From NCBI GenBank assembly GCA_944322755.1, contig CALUPY010000004.1:52663-116662 (forward strand): a stretch of DNA of 64,000 nt. Reading direction: 5' to 3'. This document shows positions 29,065 to 35,324 of this stretch, one piece after another (the first letter of the stretch is position 1; each line of letters begins with the position of its first letter). Below the pieces are notes generated by a model. It did not search any database. It was not told the origin of the DNA and saw only the letters and a list, made by a program, of their open reading frames with translations. The DNA comes from Candidatus Gastranaerophilales bacterium (GTDB lineage Bacteria; Cyanobacteriota; Vampirovibrionia; Gastranaerophilales; Gastranaerophilaceae). Both the position numbers and the translations under genes were made by a program.

Positions 29065-29346
29065 CTAATTTTGCAATTTGTCCAAAAGCTGTTTTATTTC
29101 GAGAATTTTTTCTTTGGCTTCTTCTTTATTTTCAAAAGAAGAGGCAACACAGTTTTCCAGATGCGTTTTTAAAATATTGCTTTCTACATGTTTTATTGCC
29201 GAGCGAACAGCTTTAAGCTGAATAATGATATCCGGACAGTATCTCTGTTCTTCAATCATTTTTTTTATCCCCTCTAACTGTCCGATTGCACGGTTCAGAC
29301 GAGGGATTTCGTGTTTATGGCTGGGATTTTCTGTATGATTTTCCAT
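29065..29346 (-). CDS. csoR: CsoR-family metal-sensing transcriptional repressor
   Basis: A 93-residue all-helical protein of the CsoR/RcnR/FrmR family. It carries the Cu(I)-type fingerprint: Cys37, His62 and Cys66 (RYCPDI and KTHLENC), matching the C-H-C ligands of CsoR. The N-terminal tail adds His4, His10 and His12. As a Cu(I) sensor it would bind its operator without metal and release it with metal. I start at the ATG at 29346, not at the GTG 15 bases upstream, because the TATAAT at 29353-29358 lies within that segment. With so short a leader the mRNA may be leaderless. It lies just downstream of a metallothionein gene. Confidence 0.9.
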   Translation of the reverse strand: MENHTENPSHKHEIPRLNRAIGQLEGIKKMIEEQRYCPDIIIQLKAVRSAIKHVESNILKTHLENCVASSFENKEEAKEKILEIKQLLDKLQN

Positions 29347-29361
29347 AATCCAATTATACAC

Positions 29362-29388
29362 AAAAAACGGGGAAGGTAAACTTCCCCG
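29362..29388 (-). terminator. Terminator between metallothionein and csoR
   Basis: On the minus strand, CGGGGAAG and CTTCCCCG (29381-29388 and 29368-29375) form an 8-bp GC-rich stem with a 5-base loop, followed by six Ts (29362-29367). It lies between the metallothionein stop and the csoR start. The csoR -10 (ATTATA at 29353-29358, TATAAT on the minus strand) lies just beyond, with a possible -35 TTTACC in the loop and stem. Confidence 0.85.
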
Positions 29389-29406
29389 CTGCTTTTAAAA
29401 AGTTCT

Positions 29407-29529
29407 TTACTTTTTATGGTTTTCTTCTTTGCATTCCGATGGACAATTACATTTGTCTTCGGTGCAAGTGCAGTTATCACCGCAGGTGCAATTAACGCAT
29501 TTGCAGTGAGGATTTGAACATTTCGCCAA
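29407..29529 (-). CDS. Small metallothionein-like cysteine-rich protein (40 aa)
   Basis: Forty residues from a TTG start with AGGAGG seven bases upstream. Ten of the 40 are Cys, at positions 4, 9, 11, 14, 16, 20, 22, 27, 29 and 33, mostly as CxC and CxxC (CKCVNCTCGDNCTC), plus His8 and His38. The core has no aromatic residue and the only hydrophobic one is a Val. This is the composition of a metal-thiolate cluster protein. I cannot match it to a named metallothionein family. A perfect promoter with two CsoR-type operators lies directly upstream and csoR directly downstream, so Cu(I) is the likely ligand. It would buffer excess copper in the cytoplasm. Confidence 0.85.
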   Translation of the reverse strand: MAKCSNPHCKCVNCTCGDNCTCTEDKCNCPSECKEENHKK

Positions 29530-29548
29530 AATAGCCTCCTTTACTTAC

Positions 29549-29603
29549 ATACCCCATTGGGGTATTTTTTATATATTATACCCCATTAGGGTATAATTGT
29601 CAA
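29549..29603 (-). promoter_or_regulatory. Metal-regulated promoter with two CsoR-type operators
   Basis: Read on the minus strand, TTGACA (29598-29603) and TATAAT (29575-29580) stand exactly 17 bases apart, a perfect sigma-70-type promoter. The near-perfect palindrome TATACCC-TAATG-GGGTATA (29577-29596) fills the spacer. A second palindrome, ATACCCC-AAT-GGGGTAT (29549-29565), lies downstream of the -10, at or just after the start of transcription. Both match the T-A-C-C-C...G-G-G-T-A operators known for CsoR/RcnR-family repressors. The downstream gene is the metallothionein; csoR comes after it. Confidence 0.88.
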
Positions 29604-29683
29604 TCGTTTTTGTTAATATTTCGTATAAAATAGGCCGGAAGCATATTCGGTCTTGTGTTTAATGGTGACAAATAAAAAAACAT

Positions 29684-30115
29684 TCAAATCAAATTTTTTA
29701 TTGCTTCAAAAATTTTTTTCATAAATTCCTGTTCCTGAAATCTGTCAATCAGGCTGGTTTTTATTACACCATTGCCTTTATCTTTAACAGTAAGAAGTAT
29801 TTTGGAAGACAGGTAATTTTCTGCATTAGCTGAACTAAATTCATCGTCTCTTATAAGGACTCTAGCATCTTCAAATACTATTTCTTTGTTTGTTTTTTGG
29901 GCAATTTCGTTGATAGGATTAATATGTTCTCTTAAATCCCAATATGCATCACCGGCCATTGTGTGCGGATCTTTTATCTCGACATTACTTCGTTTTGCGC
30001 TAAAATTATTACTCGTTTCAGATAAATACCTTGCGTATCTTGCTTTTGTCTGTGCAACTTCCTGCTCAATTGTTCTTATGCCCTTTTGAATTCTATTCGG
30101 TCTTATTCTGAACAT
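29684..30115 (-). CDS. Small basic protein, unknown function
   Basis: A 143-residue soluble protein. A strong AAAGGAGG five to six bases before the ATG supports the start. It is basic at the N-terminus (RIRPNRIQKGIRTIEQE), with a middle Asp/Asn-rich part and beta-strand-like segments toward the C-terminus (SKILLTVKDKGNGVIKTSL). No motif is recognised. It is transcribed toward the metal locus and ends 80 bases from its promoter. Confidence 0.68.
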   Translation of the reverse strand: MFRIRPNRIQKGIRTIEQEVAQTKARYARYLSETSNNFSAKRSNVEIKDPHTMAGDAYWDLREHINPINEIAQKTNKEIVFEDARVLIRDDEFSSANAENYLSSKILLTVKDKGNGVIKTSLIDRFQEQEFMKKIFEAIKNLI

Positions 30116-30531
30116 TTAGATACCTCCTTTTAAGAGATTAAAAGAGCTGAATCATTTTTTTTGTTATCGCATTTTAGTCTTGTAAAATTTTCGTAATTAT
30201 TTTCTATGAATATAGGATTTTTTTCATAAGATGTTATTATGAAATGTGTATATATTCGTTTGGAACAAATACTCAGTTGTAATTCATAATTTGATATTAA
30301 TACAAAATATATGAAGATTATGAGTGGGGATATTTCTTTCGTTTTCAGTAAATTACAGCTAATTTAAAAATATTTTTGTAATGTCTAGCCCAAATAAAGT
30401 CTGATTCAGACCGGTTTAATAGAACAATCAAGTAACTTCAGACAGCTAAAATAGTTGGGCATATCTGCTCAACCTACGGTTATATACAAACAAACTGGAT
30501 ATTAAAATACAACAACACTCTTTCTTTTATT
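30116..30531. other. Intergenic region with small inverted repeats; no gene seen
   Basis: No convincing gene lies in this ~415-base AT-rich gap. Three structured spots occur in its right half: the palindrome GTCTGATTCAGAC (30399-30411); a hairpin GTTGGGCA-TATC-TGCTCAAC (30454-30473, one G-T pair); and the pair GCCCAA (30388-30393) and TTGGGC (30455-30460) that could close them into one domain. No promoter or terminator frames them clearly. Confidence 0.35.
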
Positions 30532-30552
30532 AAAAAAGACCCTGACGGGTCT
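30532..30552 (-). terminator. Terminator of tRNA-Ser
   Basis: On the minus strand, AGACCC-GTCA-GGGTCT followed by TTTTT (30532-30537 as an A-run on the plus strand) lies 16 bases after the end of the tRNA-Ser gene. Confidence 0.85.
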
Positions 30553-30568
30553 ATAATCTTTAAAAAAT

Positions 30569-30655
30569 CGGAGAGGGGGGGATTCGAACCCCCGGTGGAG
30601 TTGCCCCCACACAAACGTTCCAGGTTTGCACCTTAAACCACTCGGACACCTCTCC
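30569..30655 (-). tRNA. tRNA-Ser (anticodon GGA)
   Basis: A class II tRNA of 87 bases on the minus strand. GGAGAGG and CCTCTCC form the acceptor stem with G as discriminator, as expected for serine. The anticodon loop CTGGAAC is closed by a CAAAC/GTTTG stem, giving anticodon GGA. The long variable arm (TGTGGGGGCAACTCCACC region) is typical of tRNA-Ser and the T-loop is GGTTCGAATCC. CCA is not encoded. A terminator follows. Confidence 0.95.
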
Positions 30656-30698
30656 TTTGGGTTTAGTTTGTTCTTTTTTATTCTAACACAAAAAATTT

Positions 30699-31250
30699 TT
30701 AATCGGAAATACTTTCTATTTCTCCAATTTTTTTGCCTTTTTTGTTGAAACCTTCTTTACCAATCCAATGGCTCAAAAGCTTACGATTTCTGTCAAAGAG
30801 AAACCGTTCATCTTCTGAAACATAAAACCCTACAGCCAGAAGGTCACCATTATAACTGTATCTTATAACCCTGTATGGAAAATCGTCAATGTTATCTTGA
30901 CTTATATCCAAAAATAAAAGATTGTTAATCAATGTGGAATAGTAATATGTATATTCGGGTTTTGACATATAAGTGATTGCGTATGCTTTTACTGCGCCAA
31001 TTTTGAAAAATTGTACAATCCTGTCGCTAAACACTTTGCCAGATTTCAAAGCCTTTTTATTTTCGATATAATTCTTATCCTTAATTTCTGCTTTGAATTT
31101 TTCCATTGAAATTTTCTGCTCAACACCGGCAAAAGCTTCTTCACGGGCCGTTTCTTCAGTATAAGTTACATTTCCCTCAAGAACAGTAACAGAATAAGCA
31201 GGAATCATTCCAAAAATAAGTATCAATATAAAAATTATAAATTTTTTCAT
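30699..31250 (-). CDS. Exported protein of unknown function
   Basis: A 183-residue protein with a signal peptide (MKKFIIFILILIFGMIPAYS). The mature part has a Glu/Lys-rich helix, then beta-strand-like stretches with many Tyr (YITYMSKPEYTYYYSTLI region). The end is basic. No lipobox and no known domain. It lies between the two tRNA genes with its own start 190 bases from the tRNA-Met gene. Confidence 0.65.
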   Translation of the reverse strand: MKKFIIFILILIFGMIPAYSVTVLEGNVTYTEETAREEAFAGVEQKISMEKFKAEIKDKNYIENKKALKSGKVFSDRIVQFFKIGAVKAYAITYMSKPEYTYYYSTLINNLLFLDISQDNIDDFPYRVIRYSYNGDLLAVGFYVSEDERFLFDRNRKLLSHWIGKEGFNKKGKKIGEIESISD

Positions 31251-31351
31251 AAAAATATTATATCAAAATTTTTTTATAAAAAATAATTGAAATTTTTTAT
31301 TGTTTATTTAATAATTGTATTAATTCTTGCATACTAAATGTAAGAAACCAC

Positions 31352-31409
31352 AGTAGCTCACTAGGCGAGCTGGAAGCGGAGCCGCTTTTAGATTTTGACC
31401 AACTGAGCT
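31352..31409. repeat. Inverted, degenerate copies of the tRNA D-arm upstream of tRNA-Met
   Basis: GACCAACTGAGCT at 31397-31409 is a perfect 13-base reverse complement of the D-arm sequence of tRNA-Met (31448-31460). Further left, AGTAGCTCACTAGGC (31352-31366) resembles the same D-arm in forward orientation with a few changes. Between them is a small perfect hairpin, AAGCGG-AG-CCGCTT. The arrangement looks like a tRNA fragment copied back on itself. Confidence 0.65.
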
Positions 31410-31439
31410 GTAATGAAAATTGAATAACAACAACAAAAT

Positions 31440-31513
31440 GGCATAGTAGCTCAGTTGGTCAGAGCGCTCGGCTCATACCCGGGAGGTCACTGGTTCGAAC
31501 CCAGTCTATGCTA
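31440..31513 (+). tRNA. tRNA-Met (anticodon CAT)
   Basis: A complete cloverleaf of 74 bases: acceptor GGCATAG/CTATGCT (the outermost pair is G-T), D-arm GCTC-AGTTGGTCA-GAGC, anticodon loop CTCATAC closed by CTCGG/CCGGG, variable AGGTC, T-arm ACTGG-TTCGAAC-CCAGT, discriminator A. The anticodon CAT with this D-arm and CTCATAC loop fits elongator tRNA-Met; tRNA-Ile2 (CAT made into LAT by TilS) cannot be excluded from sequence alone. CCA is not encoded. Inverted copies of its own parts surround it. Confidence 0.92.
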
Positions 31514-31861
31514 TTTTTTACTTTTTAAAAATAAAAAAACGGAAACGATGAGTTTTCGTTTTTTTATTAGATATGACCGCCGTTACGGAGCAAACGCAGT
31601 TTGCGCAGTGTAGCAATCTTTGATTGCACAGGCGGATTTAATGAACCAGTGACCTCCATATCGCTAAAAATCTGTAATCGCAACGCAAGCGTCGCTCAGT
31701 CGAACCCAGTCTATGCTATTTAATAATTTTAAAAATAAAAAAACGGAAACGATGAGTTTTCGTTTTTTTATTAGATATGACTGCCGTTACAGAGCAAGCG
31801 CAGCTTGCGCAGTGCAGCAATCTTTGATTGCACAGGTGGATTTTATGAACCAGTGACCTCC
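31497..31861 (+). repeat. Two-copy 161-bp repeat (period 204) carrying a tRNA 3' end, a terminator and a structured element
   Basis: Bases 31497-31657 and 31701-31861 are copies at an exact offset of 204 with no indel that I can see and only scattered substitutions. Each copy begins with the 3' end of the tRNA-Met gene (CGAACCCAGTCTATGCTA), continues through a terminator-like hairpin (31533-31565; 31737-31769), then a three-hairpin element closed by CCGCC/GGCGG (31577-31581 and 31631-31635), and ends with GAACCAGTGACCTCC, the reverse complement of the tRNA variable/T-arm (31482-31496). In copy 2 stem pairs change together, which suggests a conserved fold. Confidence 0.8.
31533..31565 (+). terminator. 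Terminator after tRNA-Met
   Basis: A 14-bp A/T-rich stem (31533-31546 and 31552-31565, one G-T pair) with loop GATGA and a T-run on the right side lies 19 bases after the tRNA. An identical hairpin sits in the second repeat copy at 31737-31769. Confidence 0.85.
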
Positions 31862-31992
31862 TGCCGCTAAATTCTAGAAAAAACAACTGTTCATTTGTTT
31901 ACGTGAAACAGATGCCTACAAAATACTAAAAAATATGTTGTAATAAGTAAACAATTCTTGATGATATTATGTAATTAATAGATAATAAAACA

Positions 31993-32808
31993 ATGAATAC
32001 ACTTACAATACTAGTAGATAATAACACAATAACTGACAGATATTTTTTAGGAGAGCCGGCTTTATCAATTTTGATAGAGACTGATGGGAAAAATATTCTT
32101 TTTGACACAGGTTATTCTGATGTCTTTATACAAAATGCAGCTAAATGCAATAAAGACTTGAAGAAGCTTGATTATATTGTGCTTTCGCACGGTCATAACG
32201 ACCATACAGGCGGATTACAATATCTGTTAGATTTTTTTGAATGTGAAAAATATAAACCTGAAATCATAGCTTGTCCTAATGTTTTTAATCAACGTTATGA
32301 CGATATTGACGGTGATTTTGGCTGTCCTGTTGAAAGAAAGAAGATAGAATCAGTTTTTAGTACGAAATATACTAAAGAACCCTATTTTATAACAGAAAAC
32401 ATAGTTTTTCTCGGAGAGATACCAAGAAATAGTGATTTTGAAGCTAAACAACCTGTAGGTTTATTAAAAGACTCTAACACACCTGATTTTGTTATGGATG
32501 ACAGCGCACTTGCAATAAAAACAGAAAGAGGAATTATTTTGGTTACGGGGTGTTCACATTGCGGCATTGTAAATATATGCCATTATGCAAAACAAGTTTG
32601 TAAAACTGAGAAAATACGTTCAATTATAGGCGGATTGCATTTAAAAGATGCTGCAGAAAATCAAGTTAATAAAACATTAGATTATTTAAAATCAATCGGC
32701 TTAGAATCATTATATCCCTGCCATTGTACAGGATTTCAGGCGCAATGCCGATTGAATTCGGCGGTAAATTTAGAAGAAACAGGCGCGGGATTAGAAATTA
32801 AATTTTAA
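31993..32808 (+). CDS. MBL-fold metallohydrolase
   Basis: A 271-residue protein with the metallo-beta-lactamase signature SHGHNDHTGG (HxHxDH), preceded by ILFDTGYSD and followed by VTGCSHCGIVN and IIGGLHL as later metal-ligand motifs. The overall pattern matches the branch annotated as 7,8-dihydropterin-6-yl-methyl-4-(beta-D-ribofuranosyl)-aminobenzene-5'-phosphate synthase-like hydrolases, often found in archaea and anaerobic bacteria; the actual substrate is unknown. No strong ribosome site precedes the ATG. It starts 130 bases after the repeat cluster. Confidence 0.85.
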   Translation: MNTLTILVDNNTITDRYFLGEPALSILIETDGKNILFDTGYSDVFIQNAAKCNKDLKKLDYIVLSHGHNDHTGGLQYLLDFFECEKYKPEIIACPNVFNQRYDDIDGDFGCPVERKKIESVFSTKYTKEPYFITENIVFLGEIPRNSDFEAKQPVGLLKDSNTPDFVMDDSALAIKTERGIILVTGCSHCGIVNICHYAKQVCKTEKIRSIIGGLHLKDAAENQVNKTLDYLKSIGLESLYPCHCTGFQAQCRLNSAVNLEETGAGLEIKF

Positions 32809-32918
32809 TTATTTAAGAATATAAGATTTGGCTAAATTGCAGTTAATCTATGGGTAATTTTTTATCTAAATGCAATTTAAGGTAAAAATAATAAGAGCAA
32901 CTTAGCTATTTTGATATT

Positions 32919-32954
32919 AAAAAGCTCTCTGTTTTATATCTCAGAGAGCTTTTT
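32919..32954. terminator. Bidirectional terminator
   Basis: A perfect 13-bp stem AAAAAGCTCTCTG (32919-32931) with CAGAGAGCTTTTT (32942-32954), having an A-run on one side and a T-run on the other. It sits between the converging MBL hydrolase and coiled-coil genes. Confidence 0.9.
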
Positions 32955-32988
32955 CGTATTATGTAAATCCGTTATGTTATGAAAATTT

Positions 32989-34200
32989 CTATGCTACGCT
33001 ATTTTTCTGGTAAGTTTTAAACAATTCAGATGCGGATTTTGCAGAATTTGCCGTGTTTTGTGCATGTGCAGCTGAATCATTTAAGTTTCCTTTTGCAAGA
33101 GAAGCTGCACTGCTGGTTGCACCGCCTGCTGCTGTTGTTGCTCCTCCTACTGCCGCAACGGTAGTACCAGGTGCGAAGGTTGGCCAGAATGCCTGCATTG
33201 TTGTTCCGGTTGCCGTTGTTAAGCCTCCGACAGTCTGTGTTGCCTGACCTACTTTGGCTGCTGTTTCTGCGCCTTGTTTATTTTTTTGAGTTCTTGTTTG
33301 TATTTGCTGGGTTGTGTTTTGAGTTGTATTTACTTTTGTTGAAAACTGCATAAGTTTTGCTGTATAACTTTGACTCAGGGTGCTCAGACTAGAGCTGTTT
33401 GACAATTTTTGAGAAGTTTTGCTTTCTATCTCAGACTGTAATTCAGTAGCTTTGCCTGAATCAGCAGATGATGAAGCTGCCTGGGGAAGTGAGGATGTGA
33501 ACATATTCAAGCTGCCTGCTGCGTTTTGGCCTTGTGTTCCTCCTTGACTAAACATGTTATTACCTGAATTTTGGTTAGATGCAGAGCTAAAGGGGTTACT
33601 CATTGCTGCTGACTGCTGTTGTGGTGCAGCCTGTGCACTTTCTGCCTGAGCAGTTTCCAATTCTGCATTAAGCTCTTCTATTTCACTATCAAGTTCATCA
33701 TTTTCTGCTTGTTTAGCTTCCATTTCTGAATTGAGTTTGTCGAGTTCTCCAGTTGCTTTCTTTTCATTTTTTTGTAAATCTTTATCTAATTTCTGCAAAG
33801 TTTTTGTGTCATTTTGCGCTTGTGTAGAATATTGTTTTGCTTTTTTGGTTTGGGCTTTAGCGCTATTAGAGGATTCTTCCGCTTCTGCTTTTGCGTCGTC
33901 ACCGTCTGCTCTCAGTTCTTTTTCTTTCTGGGCATCTTCAGTTTCATCTGTTTCTTCGGCTGTGCTGGTGGAACTTGCTGAGAAAGTATCGAAAACCCCG
34001 TAATTTGCACTTTGTTCAAGCTTTTTTAAGTCTTCCTGATCGAGACCATATTCTTTGGCAAGTGTATATATGTCTGTGTTTTTAATTTTTTCGGTCTTGC
34101 CGGTCTCACGGGTTTCTTTTCCTTTTTGTGTATCGCTGGTTCCGGTTGTCTGGCCTACATTAAATTTTTTTAATAATGCACTTACATCAATAGCACTCAT
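32989..34200 (-). CDS. Low-complexity coiled-coil protein with two hydrophobic segments, unknown
   Basis: A 403-residue protein. After a Thr/Lys/Glu-rich start it has a long coiled coil (about residues 105-190, full of Lys, Glu, Gln, Asp and Leu heptads), an Asn/Gln/Ser-rich linker (about residues 190-245), a second short coiled coil, and a C-terminal Gly/Ala/Thr-rich hydrophobic region (about residues 315-370) that could enter a membrane. No signal peptide. The coiled-coil plus C-terminal hydrophobic pair recalls translocator-type proteins of type III secretion, but no secretion apparatus is near. AAGAGAGAGA precedes the ATG. Function not known. Confidence 0.65.
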   Translation of the reverse strand: MSAIDVSALLKKFNVGQTTGTSDTQKGKETRETGKTEKIKNTDIYTLAKEYGLDQEDLKKLEQSANYGVFDTFSASSTSTAEETDETEDAQKEKELRADGDDAKAEAEESSNSAKAQTKKAKQYSTQAQNDTKTLQKLDKDLQKNEKKATGELDKLNSEMEAKQAENDELDSEIEELNAELETAQAESAQAAPQQQSAAMSNPFSSASNQNSGNNMFSQGGTQGQNAAGSLNMFTSSLPQAASSSADSGKATELQSEIESKTSQKLSNSSSLSTLSQSYTAKLMQFSTKVNTTQNTTQQIQTRTQKNKQGAETAAKVGQATQTVGGLTTATGTTMQAFWPTFAPGTTVAAVGGATTAAGGATSSAASLAKGNLNDSAAHAQNTANSAKSASELFKTYQKNSVA

Positions 34201-34367
34201 TTATTCTCTCTCTTTCTTGCGTTTTCTTTTGTGTTATATATTAATAAACAAAAAGTATATATAAAAATTGCTATTTTTATATAATTAAATATATATCAAA
34301 ACGCCGAAATACAATAAGAATAGCTATTTCTATGGCTTAACAATTTGTAACAAACAAGAAAAATAAA

Positions 34368-34389
34368 ATGCGACTTTTTAAAGTCGCAT
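34368..34389. terminator. Terminator-like palindrome in the gap before tyrA
   Basis: ATGCGACTTT-TT-AAAGTCGCAT is a perfect 10-bp inverted repeat with a two-base loop. On the minus strand it is followed by TTTATTTTT. It lies 168 bases upstream of the coiled-coil gene start (minus strand) and next to the stretch CAAGAAAGGAATGGTTAG (34394-34411), which is repeated in variant form at 38491-38508. Confidence 0.5.
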
Positions 34390-34453
34390 AAGTCAAGAAA
34401 GGAATGGTTAGACTATTAATAATTTAATTATGCCTTATTTCTTAAATAATGCA

Positions 34454-34496
34454 AACTGTTAACATTTGTTAACAGTTGTGCTAAAATGTCTATAAT
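34454..34496 (+). promoter_or_regulatory. tyrA promoter with a palindromic operator over the -35 box
   Basis: AACTGTTAAC-ATTT-GTTAACAGTT (34454-34477) is a perfect 10-bp inverted repeat. Its right arm contains TTAACA (34469-34474), a near-consensus -35, spaced 16 bases from TATAAT (34491-34496). A bound dimer would block RNA polymerase. AGGATAGGAG then leads to the tyrA ATG at 34515. The cognate regulator is not evident in the window. Confidence 0.65.
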
Positions 34497-34514
34497 TAAA
34501 GGATAGGAGCGCAT

Positions 34515-35324
34515 ATGAGAATCGGGGTAATCGGAGCTGGTTTAATTGGCGGCTCAATTATACTGGCTTTGAATGAAAAGAATTATAAGCTTAAAGTTGT
34601 TACCGGAGACAAAACAACACAAGAAAAGCTGGCAGAAAAAGATATAGAAGCCTCTGATGATATAAAGATTCTGTCAGACTGTGATATGGTTTTTGTGTGT
34701 ACGCCGATGAACAAAACCTTAGAGGTGCTAGACAAACTGGAAAATATTGTTTCTAAAAATACAATAGTCTCGGATGTTGCCAGTTTAAAGGAGTTCGTTA
34801 TGCAAAAGCGGCGCTGCTATCGTTTTATCGGTTCTCATCCAATGGCCGGCACAGAAAAGTCTGGTTTTTCAGCGGCAATTAAAGATTTATTTTTTGGGGC
34901 AAAATGGATACTAACACCATCGGATGATATAAAAGAAAATGAAATATCAGCACTAAAAAATGTAATAAGCGCAACCGGAGCAACTGTTTTGATAATGAAT
35001 CCGGAAGAACATGACCAATGCGTTGCACTAATCAGTCATATGCCCATGTTTATATCACAAGCTCTAATGAAGTCCGCAATGTCTGAAAAACAGGCTCTGA
35101 TACTAGCCTCCAGTGGCTTTAGGGATATGACAAGGCTTTCAATGTCTAATATTGAAATGGCAGAAGATATGATGAAAATGAATCGTTATAATATACAAAA
35201 AGCTCTTCATTTATTACAACAGTCTGCAGCCCTACTTTTGGACGGTGATTATTCGCAGGAGATAGAGAAAATAAAAGTTTTCAGACAAAATATGTACGAC
35301 CAAAACGGCTGTAACAAATTATAA
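34515..35324 (+). CDS. tyrA: Prephenate dehydrogenase
   Basis: A 269-residue enzyme of tyrosine synthesis that oxidatively decarboxylates prephenate (or dehydrogenates arogenate). The NAD(P)-binding motif is GAGLIGGS at the start; GSHPMAGTEKSGF, SHMP and SSGFRDMTR are hallmark TyrA stretches, with substrate-contact His and Arg residues. Length fits the monofunctional bacterial form without an ACT or chorismate mutase domain. Control is suggested by a palindrome over the -35 box. It ends overlapping the convergent comEC by 6 bp. Confidence 0.92.
   Translation: MRIGVIGAGLIGGSIILALNEKNYKLKVVTGDKTTQEKLAEKDIEASDDIKILSDCDMVFVCTPMNKTLEVLDKLENIVSKNTIVSDVASLKEFVMQKRRCYRFIGSHPMAGTEKSGFSAAIKDLFFGAKWILTPSDDIKENEISALKNVISATGATVLIMNPEEHDQCVALISHMPMFISQALMKSAMSEKQALILASSGFRDMTRLSMSNIEMAEDMMKMNRYNIQKALHLLQQSAALLLDGDYSQEIEKIKVFRQNMYDQNGCNKL

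Noticed and set aside
29295..29480. A 61-codon minus-strand frame over the metal locus
   Set aside because: It is a shadow running across the metallothionein gene, the terminator and the csoR start in another frame.
31497..31861. Repeat cluster considered as a CRISPR array
   Set aside because: There are only two copies of 161 bases at a 204-base period; they contain tRNA pieces and a terminator, not short spacers.
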